Origin: Spodoptera frugiperda
Lineage: Eukaryota; Arthropoda; Insecta; Lepidoptera; Noctuidae
Length of the DNA: 64,000 bases
Reading direction: 5' to 3'
NCBI RefSeq assembly: GCF_023101765.2
Contig: NC_064218.1
Coordinates: 7,192,001-7,256,000, forward strand
Shown here: piece after piece, positions 22,344 through 42,714 of the stretch
Layout: each line of letters starts with the position of its first letter
Numbering within the stretch: the stretch's first letter is position 1
Translations under genes and position numbers: made by a program
The notes under the pieces: model-generated
What the model was told of the DNA's origin: nothing
The model's input: the letters and a program-made list of their open reading frames with translations, nothing else
The model's database searches: none

Positions 22344-22399
22344 GCCTGTCTTTCTTAACATACGTTTATGTAAATGATAAATCTATTAATATGAAAAAA

Positions 22400-24480
22400 A
22401 ATAATAGTACTTATAAATGAGTAGGCCTATTATAAAGATTGTTTTATTTATATTTCTATGTTTATTTATGCTAATAAGAAGCCGCCGACCAGGAAGTCAT
22501 CATGGTAGGCCTGTGCAGTCGACATCTATGACTCATGATGTAGTTTTTTTGCCTTTCATATGATTTAACCAATATGTACGACAATTTGTGTGGTAATTTA
22601 TAAAAAAAAATATACTAAAAAACATAACATAGTGTGATCCGATCGCCGGACCAATTAGGTACCAAACATTTAAGAAATAAATTTGCATAATAAAGGAAAA
22701 GTGAAATTGCCTTATATTAGGCTACGCTTGGAAAACAGGAACAATAAAACAACTAGATGGGTACTATCATAGTATATTCCAAAAATATAATGTTATACAT
22801 GACATTGCTTTATATAATCGAGTATAAGGGGTAGTGTCACTGACCCCTAGTAAACAGCAGTAGTACTAAACTAACGTAAAATGCAAAACTTAACTTAAAC
22901 ACTTTGCAAAATATAATACACAATATTTTGAGACGCTTGTTACGAGGTTATAATATATAAATGTTAAAAACAAAAATGGCGCCTGGAAATATGGCGGGAA
23001 ACACACAAGACCGACGATGACGTGACAACCATTCAGAAGCTTCTAGACTAGAGCCAGAGACAAGTCGAAAAAGAAACATAATATATTAGAATTGTTTTGA
23101 GAAATTGTAATTTCATCTGTATAATAGTTATTGTTGTTCAACTCATATACTACACTGTGAACACTTAACAAAAAATACTTATGAAAGTATGAATTAATAA
23201 CATGCTGCTGCATTTAATTTGTTTAGTTTAGGCTTCTGTGAATTAGCCTAGGGTCTCATCATGAAGCGAATACAAAGAGAAGATGTCATCACTGGACACC
23301 CTTTAACATTGCATGAAACTTTACAGGGAGCGCGAGACGTTACAAACCGCACCCTTCTCTATTTTCCAACATGCAGTCCTATACTACAAACAAGTTGCCA
23401 CTTTCTGAGCTCTTATAACCTATCTACATTTTTTACTACACTAATATCATTAGGCAGGGTCTATTTGTTTGTCACTGCACAATCACATTATGGCATCTCC
23501 TCTTTGAATTTGCTTCTTTCAGTAGTATGTTTAAGCAACACGATTTAAATACATTGCCGGTTGAACAGACTCAAATAAATAGTGTCTCAATAGTTGCCCA
23601 GTACTGTACTTGTACAGCAAAGGAATACATTCGGAAAAAATCGGAAGCATTCGGTAATCTTCGGCTAGAATGTTCTAGAACATTGAATAAACCTCGTAAC
23701 AGTTCTCGTTAACGTAAATAGAGTACAGATTTAAGCGTTAGCATCATGTGCATCCACGTTTACAAACATCGGTATACTTGTGTTTGAAATTACTACAACG
23801 CGTCTGATATTTTAATTTGAAACACAAATCTTTGTAACTGCCACAGAAAAATTACCTGTATTGTATAAGGAAGATGTTTTAAATTGGTGATATGAAAGAT
23901 ATTGTTCTTATGTTTTCTATCTCAGAGAAGACAGACCTTTCTCAGAAGAGGTTTAAAGCTTTCAATTATGACATTTTTAAATAAACACCAAAGTTATTTT
24001 TGAAATTACCAGTACATTACTAGTGTAAAGAGAAAAAGAGAGAAGGAGATAGAGATATCTCCATCCCACAGCGAAACTACGAGTCATTTAGTCAAAGTTT
24101 TTATAAGAGAATCTAAAATTTAGAGAATTATGTTTCGAGTTAAAATAGCAGACTAATAGTACGTGCTAATATAATTTTGACTAGTAAGCACCAATTGACT
24201 AACATTATTTATTCCTTACAAAATCTATTTACAATCTGTTTTGGCTAATAAAATTTAGCCAATAAAACAGTATCAGTTTACGAAAAATTTTTACTAAGTA
24301 GATAACTATACTACTATTATTATTATACAATGAATATATCAAATTATAGTTTGAGCGACGCAAGTGCAGCCCTATAAACGTAAATACTCAAGTTTAAACA
24401 TAAAGAAATAATAATATTTAATTAATAATCATAACATAATACGTTATTTTGTGCATATTCGTAGATATAGGTTTAATAAA
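22400..24480. other. Intergenic stretch, no gene supported
   Basis: A 95-residue open frame at 23261-23548 and a 61-residue one at 23527-23712 lack motifs. It contains a heat-shock-element-like palindrome (23668-23680) and a repeat shared with 17268-17372 (at 24006-24115). Otherwise AT-rich unique sequence. Confidence 0.5.
23668..23680. promoter_or_regulatory. Heat-shock-element-like motif
   Basis: GAATGTTCTAGAA fits the three-unit consensus GAAnnTTCnnGAA perfectly and is the core of a 16-bp palindrome. No recognisable gene follows closely, so it may be chance. Confidence 0.25.
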
Positions 24481-24610
24481 GGTAAGCGTTCACATGTCCG
24501 CATCGTACGCATCGCACGCATCGTACGTATACGTAGGTATTGCTGATGACGTCATACGGAATGCGTGCAGTGCGTGCGATGCGTACGATGCGGACCTGTG
24601 GACGCGTACC
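24481..24610. mobile_element. 130-bp MITE-like hairpin rich in CGTACG/GCATCG motifs
   Basis: The left arm (GGTAAGCGTTCACATGTCCG, then CATCGTACGCATCGCACGCA) pairs over nearly 50 bp with the right arm, which ends GCGGACCTGTGGACGCGTACC. Very high CpG content against an AT-rich background. No clear target duplication. Confidence 0.7.
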
Positions 24611-24682
24611 TCAATGGAACAAGTAATAATACAATATGGATGGCTATATGTATGAATAAACAAACAGGTACAGTATAAATAG

Positions 24683-25049
24683 TGTTTGCGAGCACGCTCG
24701 ACAATTTCATGCTGACGTCCGCGATCACATTGTTTTTATGGGACAAGCCCGCCACAACCCCCCATACCGTTGCAACTCCTGTAAGCCAGTATCTACAGTA
24801 GATAACATGAAAACACCGGATCACTGAAGTCCGGCGCGTCCCAGGGAAATGAATGACTGTCTTGGATCCCGCAACGAAACAAATCAGAAGATGTTATTAG
24901 AGGAGAAGAAAAAGATCCGCGATCACATTGTCATACGTAATTATAAGTTTCGTTTACATGTTACATTTAGTTCAGTTCAATAAAGCTGCTTGGTGTACAC
25001 AGACATCGGCGTTCCCGGTACTCACGCACCGCGGCTAAGAGCTCCTACA
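24683..25049. mobile_element. Solo LTR of an LTR retrotransposon
   Basis: A 367-bp segment beginning TGTTTGCGAG and ending CTCCTACA (TG...CA termini). It is flanked by a perfect 5-bp duplication AATAG (24678-24682 and 25050-25054). An AATAAA lies at about 24979. No internal retroviral-type genes adjoin, so this would be a recombination-derived solo LTR. Ty3/Gypsy or Pao type is possible; not assigned. Confidence 0.7.
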
Positions 25050-25054
25050 AATAG

Positions 25055-27204
25055 TGTCGCAATAAACTCAAGTGGCTCCCTCTACTTATCTTAAAATGTG
25101 TGGTTGACAAGATGATTTATTATTTAAACATAAACCTTATGCTCTATAGATTAAAGTAGCATTTAAAATGTGTTCTTTTAAACATTTATCACGTTTCTAA
25201 CTTCCTAAGTATTGGTTTTTAATAATGCGTTATGATTAGTGCCGCCTGCAGTGCAAGTCAACGTAAATTAAGGATTAAGGTCAAAATCAACATTTATATT
25301 GAGAAATAATGATAAACAAGCAAATTATAAATTTGAAATGATAATAATAATTACGTACTTATATCAAAATAGGTGAATGTAACTTGTAAATGTGATTAGA
25401 CTATAGTTTAGTTGAGAAAGCTCTTATCAATGTGATTGCTAATAGTTATTAATACCTTACGTTGATATCAATTGTGATCAGATCAAATTAATTCTAATAC
25501 ATATTATTATAGTTAGTTATATCGTTAATTCGGTGGTCCTCTTTAACTAAGTTTTATTCATTATAAACCTATTTTAACTGTAGAACCTTGTAACTTTCTT
25601 TCATGTAGAAAACTGTACACTTAGCATGAGTTTGCTTTACGTTTAAAGTAATCGAAACGACAGCGCGCTCTGATTGGCCGGCTCGAATAAAGCAACCAAT
25701 AAGATCGCCGAACGAGCAAAGTCGTACTAAGCGTACTGAAAAGTTTACTAATCATTTTGGAAAACGGTTTTACGAATAATTAAATAGTGGTGAATAAATA
25801 TTTTTTTACAATGTAAAACAAAAGAGTAAAGTATTCTACAGTTAAAACAGTTTCAGTTTTTTTATGAATACAAGGTAAGTGTTACGATATACGCAGAAAT
25901 GTGTATGCTTGCTGCATTTCATTTTTAAAATAATCAACTACAATAGCTATGTTCCCAATAGAACATTGTTTATAGTAAAGTTCTCCAACTTTCTATGAAT
26001 ACATTGATGCGATTATGCATTGTACACGAATACAGAGTTAAATTAACAAAACCTAAGGTCGATTATTCAGCCACGGCCATTATTTCTCTCTATTTTAAAT
26101 TTTAGCGCCAATTCATTCTCTCATACCAACATCTCAACCGTTGTTCAATAATATACCTTATTAATACTATTCACTACGTTCATAATAGAATATCTACATC
26201 TATTTGGCGTGCACAAATTGGCATTTTCAATACCAAACAGAGACATCAGTCGCGAGTGGAATAACATTTTCTATCGCCAACCATGAGATGATTGGGAGAA
26301 AATTCAACGTCTTTTAGGGTAGTGCTACCAATTCAGTCAATATAAACATATCATATCACTACATATTTGCCGATATAGAACGCAAACTTATAATACAAAT
26401 AGCTGAATAAATCGTCGCGCGAATCCCCATTTGGGCTACCTATCACCAATTTTCAGAACACACAATCACTCTTATACCACCTAAAATTGAGTGCACTTTA
26501 AACCACCCAGTGTTGTGAAACACTAAATACATCCGACGCTTCGGAACAACAACCTTACTCCTCAAGTGAACATAGGTCGAGTATTCGATGTTTTATCCCT
26601 CTGACACCATCGTAAAACCAAACCAATCAGATAAGGACGGCAACATCAATTAAACGAAACCAAATATACATTACTTAGAATACATTGCCGTCTCTTTTTA
26701 ACTTATAGTTAGACAGACAGTGTGATAAAGACAAAACTATCAGTGAACTCGACCCAATAACACGTAATCAATTCTCAGCCTTAAATTGCGCGGCAATATA
26801 CTCAGCCGCTTACCCGTCCCTAACATTGAAGTACAACTAGCCTAGTTATTTAGTATACCGTAAAGAAAATAATAATTGATTGAGTACAGAGAGTACAACA
26901 GTAAAAAATAGTGAATATAGAATTCGAGTTCTAATAGAATAGATATTGGGAAAATTGTTATAGTGGTTTCAGTAGTTTTACAGTAACAATTGGTTGGGAG
27001 TTGAGCCGAACATTACAAAATATGGCTTCATTTGCATACAATTTCTTGTACGCGTAGCTGTATCTGGACACTTATAGGCTGTTGATATGTGATAACAGTC
27101 TCTGTACCAAACTTAATCTACATTTTCGTAACTGCATACTAAATAGCTAGGCTGACTGCACATATAATTTAAAAGTTATATAAAACGTAGTACATACACC
27201 GTGC
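25055..27204. other. Intergenic stretch, no gene supported
   Basis: AT-rich with no convincing open frame. At 25673-25699 an inverted pair of CCAAT boxes (ATTGG...CCAAT) sits in a GC-richer island, and at 25872 a consensus splice donor (CAAGGTAAGTG) follows a pyrimidine-rich stretch. Together these could mark a non-coding first exon, but nothing downstream supports a transcript. Confidence 0.3.
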
Positions 27205-30200
27205 TCAGGGCTCAGTTTGCGTGAGTATGGGCAGTTGGGGCGCCACGGTGAGGCGGCGGTGGGCCTCGGAGCCGGTGAGCGCCGCCACGGTGACGCCGGC
27301 CTGGTACGACGCCGGGATGCGGATGTGGCGCGTCCGCGTACCGTAGTCTCCCCAGCCAATGGCACGCCATTCGCGGATCACGTTTATTACTTGACCTGTA
27401 ATTGGAAAAGTAAAAAAAAATAAACGCAACGCAAAATCACTCCTTTTATCCGCGAAGGGGTAGGCAGATGTGCACTTTACGGCAACACACACTTATCAAC
27501 ATTTGTGTTTTCAGTACCATGTAATAGCGTGTGAGCCTATTGCCATATACTGGACACAAATTCCAGACTCCGTAGTACTACTAAGAAACTTTCGAAAAAC
27601 CAAGAAAAGCCCAGTAATACTTTGCCTGACCCGGAAATTAAATCAATCAATAAAAAATATCTAAATATATACAATAATATTATGTATTTGTTTCCATCTA
27701 CTGATTGCAGATGTTTTCTTGGTCAGTAAACTTAACGACCAATCTTGATATGAAAGTACAAGATAAACTTCAGCTATAGTATAAACCTGTAGGGCTACTC
27801 CGGTTCTCAAATGCGAAGTTTCGTTTAATCTTCGGCAGTAGGTTTTATTGATTTACTAATAGAATTACTTGAAATAACGTTTTATTTTTAATTTTATATC
27901 AAAATCTATTTATTTATCTTCATTTCATTCTTTCATTTTTGTTAACGAAAGTTCGCAATAAATAGAATTGTAGTATGCAATCTGCCAAGTTTATTCTTTC
28001 GTTGAATTAAAGTAGACGCCCTGGGCTGTCATAACCCTGGGCGTAATAAAATTGATTTCTGGAGAAAACACTGCTTTCAACCCAAATTCCAAAACAATAT
28101 TAAGAATATCTCCATTGAATAAACTCACCAAGCACATTAAAAGTATGGAACCGTCGATCAGGAACGACCATCAACGGTGAGAGATCAGTATCCGCAGTGA
28201 ATCTTGACAGGACATCCCTAGTTTTGACCAGCAGCACTGATGGTGACGTCAGATGCTGCCACAGGGTGGCTTCACGGATGCATTCTACTGGGTTACATAG
28301 GTACACTCCTCGTGGAGACACTCCGAAGACCATCTGATGGTGCCATGCATCTGGGATGTCGTTTTCGTAGCCGGCTTGCAAGTTCAGGGTTAAAATTGGT
28401 ACTGCACCTGTGTTAGACGAACAGAATAACAAGTTAGTCTTAACCATGAGGCTGTTTGTTCAGGAACTTGAATAAATACCGCAGACCGCGTAATAATCTA
28501 ATATCTTTTAAAATACTGTTTCATGTAAGCAACTTAATATAAGAGGCATTTCTTCCTGCTTCTTAGTCCCTAAACAAAGTATAAAAAAACTTATTTATGT
28601 AAACAAATATGCACATATGTAGATACCGTCATTGACGACCAACCTCACTACCCATTCCAAGTAAGTCGTAGTAAGTGCTATAATAGCTTGACACAAAACT
28701 CATTAAACTATTACGATCACTCATGCATATTTGCATTAATGTATGCAAACTACGTCTTAGTGAACTTACAACATCAAATAGTTAACATTATTCACGTTTT
28801 ACTATGATGATTAATGAGGCCTTTATTTTGATAGAGTTAAAGTTCAAAATTGCGTAGCATTGTTGGACATAATTTTTACGTTGTATAAAAATAAACTTTA
28901 ACGGTATTGGTTGAAATATTTTAAAAGTAGTAGAATATAATATGCATAATATATAGTATGGAATTGGAATAGCATACATAACATAATACGCCTTTATTTT
29001 CTGAGGGAGTGGGTAGCGAAATGCGCAGACTAAAAGCATCATCCAATCATTTTGCAGAAGAAACTTCCCCAAGAAGATTTTTTTTTAGGACAGAAATCTG
29101 TTTCTTCTTCGACAACCCTTGACTGTCCACACTCCTAAAGTATCATCCTCCTCTACTCAAAACAGAGTTGCATATTGGACGCTAAAAAGCTTTAATAGAA
29201 TGCTGCTGTCCGATCTTTGTCAATTTGTAGTTCCTTAGAAGACTACCTTAGTCAACAACGTTAAAAAAAAACAGGTGTTACGTCATCCGCGTCCCGAAGG
29301 AAGAGTGGGCGTTAAATATGTTCTCTGCTTTTTTTTTTTTGAGGGGAAAGTCATACAATGACTTCTCCCGCCTTGGACGAGGCGAGAGGGAGTGTCAGAC
29401 TCTTACTGACTAAAAACCACCCCGTTCCTTCTCCTGCTTTACGAGCCGGAGCCCCGGTAAACTCGCTAGGTAGTCCGCAGCTCCGGATCAGGCATCAGCC
29501 CTACTGGGCCCCATCTGTGGTGGTCTGATGGCTCTTTGAGGCGCGCGCGGAACGCTACGCGCCGCACGCACGGGTCTGGTTCTGTTCGGGCGGTGAGCTA
29601 CCCTTGCTCGCCGTCCGCAGGCCCGCACTTACGGTGGCCGGAGATCGTCGCGCGATCCCCGACGCCCAGAGTGTCTCTCGCGACGGCTGGGGCTTGAGGA
29701 GGTTTGTTCCCGCACGCGCCCCGCCTCCTCCTTAGTCTGTTCTCTGCTATCACAAGGCTTTGCCATATTACTTACCAACAGTAATCCAATCAGCCAGCCA
29801 GTGCGACAGTGAGATGGCTCTCTCAGGGTATGTTGGGAAGAACCTGGCAGTGACCAGACCATCTGAAGCTCTGTGGATGCCGGAGACCAGGTCCGCTGCA
29901 GTACAACCAGCCACGGCGCGGGAGAGCAAGTATCTAAAAGTAGTTATTAGAGATTTAGTTGACATAATATGAATGTGAAGACTTGGGAGCACCTGTGTCT
30001 AAAAAATATCTTTTATGTTTTATTTTACGGCCAATATTTTATAACTGACATCTTGATGATGTCAGCAATAAAAATAAAAAATAATAGTAGATAAGATTAC
30101 CTAGTATTTAAGTAAATGTAAGTTTTAACTAGGTATGTTTAGGGTGCAAAACACCAAAGAACCCTAAATTAATAAAGATAATAAAAAAAAATCATAATCA

Positions 30201-33200
30201 TTACCAGTTTGTTTCAAACAAATAATAATTGTTTAGAATCTAGAAGAAACATACTACAACAATTAGTACAAAAAAATTAAACATGTTACGAAAAAAATGA
30301 TTGCTATTTACCTTGGTAACGGAGCAGTGTTAGCTCGCTGTCTGGTGCAGACGGATGAACTTATCTTCTCTAAATTCACGGGAACACCCAACGCATTCTG
30401 TAATATAAATAAATATGTTCATGATCCATTCAAATATGTATTTAGCACAAATAAACTCTAATAATAACTGTTATATATGTTACTTAATATTTATATAGAG
30501 TTCTTAGAATATATAAATACAATGTTGTTCTATTTTTTTCAAAGTCAAAGTTAAAATTATCTATTTCATATAGACTGGGAAGGCACAGTTAAACATGTAA
30601 GCAAATATTACAATACAAAAATAACAAAATGTCTGTCTGTACTCCATAGGTTACTCTTTTTCAATCTGGTTTACAATACAATTCTTGGTTACATTGTTTT
30701 GTTTAAACATATATGTATACCTACTAGCTTCTGCCCGCGACTTCGTCCGCGGAAAATAAAAATTTAGGGTTGTACTACCGCTAACATTTAAGGGGATGAT
30801 AAATGTTGGCCCGATTCTCATAGATAACCACAATTTTTTTTATCAAAATCGGTCAAGCCGTTTCGGAGGAGTATGGCAACGAAAACTGTGACACGAGAAT
30901 TTTATATATTATATATTAGATAGTAGTTTGAAAGCACAAAGTATTTTTGATAGAAACAAAGATGCAGTCATGTTATGATATAAAATACAGTTTCTTTAAA
31001 CAAGAGATACTAACAAAAACATTGACGACAGCAGTGGCTCCGCAGGCCGAGGTGCTAATCTGCGTGACCTGTCGCTCGCAGGCCTCGCACTCCGACCAGA
31101 TCATACACCGCGGCGGCTCCACGCACGCTGCACTCGTACTAGTGCTGGCCGCTGCTTCACTCGCCTGTACGAAGAAACAAGAGTACTATTTTACATGCTT
31201 CCTTAAAAAATACTATTAATAAAAAGAGAACACACACACAACGTCACGCCTTTCATCCTCGAAGAGGTGCACATTACGGCACGTAATGCCGTTATACAAT
31301 GTACACCCACTTTTCACCTTTTTGTGTTATAAGTCCCATGTAATAGGGGGTGAGCCTATTGCCATATACTGGACACGATTCCAGACTCCGTGCTACCACC
31401 GACAAATTTTCGAAAATCCGAAAAAAACCCAGTAGTACTTTTGCCCGACCCGGGAATCGAACCCGGGACCCCTTGTTCGGCAGTCAGTAAAAAGAGAACT
31501 GTTTATAAAGTAAACTGATTAAAAAAACTGTAATAAACAGTGTTGCAGCTGCCTTCAAGATCATACCCTTGAGATCTTGGAATACAAGATTTATCTAAAA
31601 GAAGACCTTCCTTTTCTTATCTTTTGTAAGAAAAATTTACTGACTGTTTCCTGAATTTTGTATGATTCATGTACTAAAGTTATAGTCGAGTCATATTATA
31701 GGAACATTTACCTTAGCAGTAGCCTGGTTCTCAGCATCACACCGAGCCTTCTCAGCGATCAGTTTCTTAGCCATTGTAACATGGTACAGGGCTGATGACA
31801 GGGTTGCAGTATCAAGTGTGGACTGGTTGATTTGGTGAGCAAATGCTTCCACATGTTCATCATCATCTGCAAATGATTGCGTTATAGTAAAACTTGAAGG
31901 AGACCTGCATAGCTGTGCGAGATAGATATGAGTACTCACTCAACTGTCTCACTCAAAATTGCAACAATATTTTTGTTACGAAAAATACAAAGGACTAAAA
32001 ACCTGAGAGTAACTATACAGTTTTTAATTAGAGTTTACATCCAATTCTATGAATTGGAACCATACAAGACTCAAGCCTCAATAGTTATGTCTAAATAAAT
32101 GTTGTTTTAAGTACAAAATAATAAAACAACACTTTACTGCAAAAGAGCAATCTCATCTCTCTCATTAATTTCAATGTCTATAACCACTTAAAATAACTTG
32201 AATTAGTTATCACTATCAGTGCAACCGACAACTGCTAATTGCTATACTCTTGAAGTGTGATAAAATAAATCAATTAAACCAATCATTAGTGCATTTTACT
32301 TCTGATTTATCTACCATTTTTATGAGATAAAATAAAAAATGTAATGCGCCATCCTTACAATTGGGCGAAAAATATAATAGTTTTACTCACAACATAGTAG
32401 CTCTGAGGGTGACACCAAGTCTCCACTTGTAAAATGAAGGCTGCCTGCAAAGTTAATAGGTCCATGTGCCATTGTTCTCCTAACTATCAGCTGTTCTCCC
32501 CTGGAGTTAACATGGGTGATGTATGGTCCATAGCTGTAGTTCTGATCCACATAATTATGGCTGCTACTGCTCTCAGGAGCATCCCCTTGACCCCCAACTC
32601 CTCGACTTGTTGATGGCACACTGTATGAATATAGGTCTGCATCCCCATGAGACCCCGATGGTAGTGGCGGTGGCACACTCACAGGATTATACCTAACAGG
32701 AGGAATATACTCTGGAGACGTTCCTCTCACCAACACAGGCTCATTCTCCTCTGGCATGTTGCTAGCAGATTCCAAATCAGCATCAGGGGATGATTCATCA
32801 CCAGTATCCACTTCACATGAGGGTCCAGGATCAAAATCCATTTCCAAAAAATCCATGTCAGGGCTAGAAGCTCGTGAACCCTGTTCTCTACCAGCAGCTG
32901 CGGCCTGCGGGGGCCCGGGGAAATTAGGCATAGCTAGATGTTTGTCTAAAGGCAAGCCCATGTCTAGGCTAAAGAATGAACTTGGTAAGTCAGCCAAATG
33001 TTCTCCACCCCTGTATGTGTAGATGCACCCATCTTCTGATCCCAAAGAATAATCATCATTGCCAGTATCACTGGAGCTGTCATCATCTAGGTTAGGCCGG
33101 TTAAGCTTCAGACTCGAGGGTCTCTTCCTGTTCTCTCTGAAAGGGCTGCACTCTGCATTCTCACTAGTTTTACTAGTCCCACTTGTTGATGGCAGACTAC

Positions 33201-33654
33201 TGCTGCCTGCCTTGTCTAAGCACACCTTATGTTTCTGACAAGTTTGTTTGTCCTGGCTGCTATCCGTGCCATTGTCATACAGGGTTGGAATGGACCTACT
33301 GTTGCCAGCAACCGCAGGGTCCGGTGCGTCAATTGTAGAATTTGTTACTTTATTATTACAAAATTGTGGTTGAGTAGAAGTACTTAGGGCTTTACTAGTT
33401 CCGGGAATATTTTCACTAAACTTACTAGCTTCGCAGGCTGATTCATTGTTGGATGATGAATTTACATGATTCGACTGAGGTCCGTTCGAGGGAACAAAGC
33501 TCGAGCTTGGATTGGAGGTCGATGTAAATAAGTTTTCAGGAGAGTCTCTTGGCCCTGTTGGATTAGGAGAGTCGTTATAATTTTTACTATTTTCTCCTTC
33601 GCCATCTAGCTTTACAGAATTCCTCATGGACGCAGAATCTTTAGAAGAATCCAT
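27205..33654 (-). CDS. Unrecognised 760-aa protein with papain-like C-terminal domain (7 exons)
   Basis: Exons (minus strand, in order): 33654-32391, 31866-31712, 31164-31015, 30397-30312, 29933-29776, 28407-28129, 27395-27205; all GT-AG and the phases join into 761 codons. Start: the ATG at 33654; upstream in-frame codons give only a GTG. Residues 1-470 are Ser/Asn/Pro-rich and probably disordered, with one conserved-looking patch (GCIYTYRGGEHLADLP, near 208). Residues 493-502 hold a Cys cluster (C493, C499, C502). CGATAVVN follows at 514, His-His at 627-628 and CNP at 642-644. A Cys, then His about 113 later, then Asn 15 further is the order and spacing of papain-like enzymes. I do not recognise the family. 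Activity is inferred; the fold may also serve a non-catalytic role. Confidence 0.85.
27432..27625 (-). repeat. tRNA-derived SINE, family C, minus orientation
   Basis: Contains GTGAGCCTATTGCCATATAC and CCAGACTCCGTAGTACTACT, like 31240-31492 and 45491-45717. The tRNA head is eroded (CCTGACCCGGAAATTAA). In intron 6 of the papain-like gene. Confidence 0.7.
29330..29737 (-). mobile_element. Full-length 408-bp family B retroposon with 11-bp target duplication
   Basis: Bounded by TGTTCTCTGCT at 29319-29329 and 29738-29748. Poly(A) is on the minus strand (poly(T) at 29330). The A-tail-proximal 165 bp match the other family-B copies; the remainder is very GC-rich (CGCGCGCGGAACGCTACGCG and so on) and absent from short copies. 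It ends 38 bp from exon 5 of the papain-like gene, within intron 5. Confidence 0.88.
30722..30925 (+). repeat. LINE 3'-region fragment (RTE-like)
   Basis: Starts CTAGCTTCTGCCCGCGACTT, then CGTCCGCGGA, continues with TCAAAATCGGTCAAGCCGTT and ends in ATATATTAGA-type repeats. This block is extremely common in Lepidoptera as a non-LTR 3' end. In intron 3 of the papain-like gene. Confidence 0.6.
31240..31492 (-). repeat. tRNA-derived SINE, family C, minus orientation
   Basis: Reading the minus strand, a B-box-like TCCCGGGTTCGATTCCCGGG begins the element and the body contains AATAGGCTCACCCCCTATTA. The tRNA head is well preserved (31441-31490). In intron 2 of the papain-like gene. Confidence 0.8.
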
Positions 33655-34406
33655 GATTACAAATACATTGTCGAAGTCGGCATTGTTCACTTAATTTTTT
33701 TAAGGTTACCAACCGTTTGTTGATACAGAAAGAGGCGTTCAGAAAGGCACTTAACTAAAGTGTTGTCGTATTATAAACAAACACTAAGAATAAATTCAAT
33801 AACACTGAATATTTAGGGCACAATCTGCAAAAGGAAATAATAACAAACCAATTCGCAATATTCAGATCAAAATCCTACTTTGACATTTGACAGAACGGAA
33901 AACATAAATGACAGTTGATTTCATTCAAAGAGAAAAGTTGTAGTTTCTTGTAAATAGAGTTTTAGTTTCATTGTGAAACGTGGTATTTTCATTCATTGTG
34001 TTTAGAATTGTTTATGGATTTAAAGTTATTTATACAACATATGAAAACTAACTTTTCATATTTCTCATTATTTCGTTTATATTACGAAATACATTGTATA
34101 TTGATGATATATTCATGAATATATTAATGGCAAACCGAATTTCTCAACCCACTAAAAATACCAATAACAATCCAATAAATAATAGATCAATGGATGGAGT
34201 TCCAACAGTATAACCTACCCTTATAGTAGAGGCTATGATTGTCAAATTTTCTTTCATACATTTTACAATGACAAATTGATTCAACCAGCTGTGAGATTTC
34301 TAAAAATTGCGTCTTATTTGTTACAATATCAATCTATTCCGTAAAATCTTTGTTTATCATCATCGACGATTGTAATTTGCAATAGTTACAAAGACCTGCA
34401 GAGAAG
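33655..34406. promoter_or_regulatory. Shared 752-bp divergent promoter region
   Basis: The start codons of the papain-like gene (minus) and Rab2 (plus) are 752 bp apart with no other feature between. No TATA box is placed at a convincing distance. The arrangement suggests, but does not prove, a shared bidirectional promoter. Confidence 0.5.

Positions 34407-42714
<8,308 letters not shown>

Noticed and set aside
23261..23548. 95-aa open frame in the gene-poor interval
   Set aside because: No motif, no splice context, composition like translated AT-rich intergenic DNA.
25673..25699. Inverted CCAAT boxes as a promoter of a hidden gene
   Set aside because: No downstream exon or open frame could be linked to it; kept only as a remark on the intergenic stretch.
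30947..31219. 90-aa plus-strand frame
   Set aside because: It is the complement of exon 3 of the papain-like gene; the minus-strand reading joins in phase with neighbouring exons.
32383..33690. Start of the papain-like gene at 33690
   Set aside because: That codon is GTG; the first in-frame ATG is at 33654 and the upstream residues have no support.
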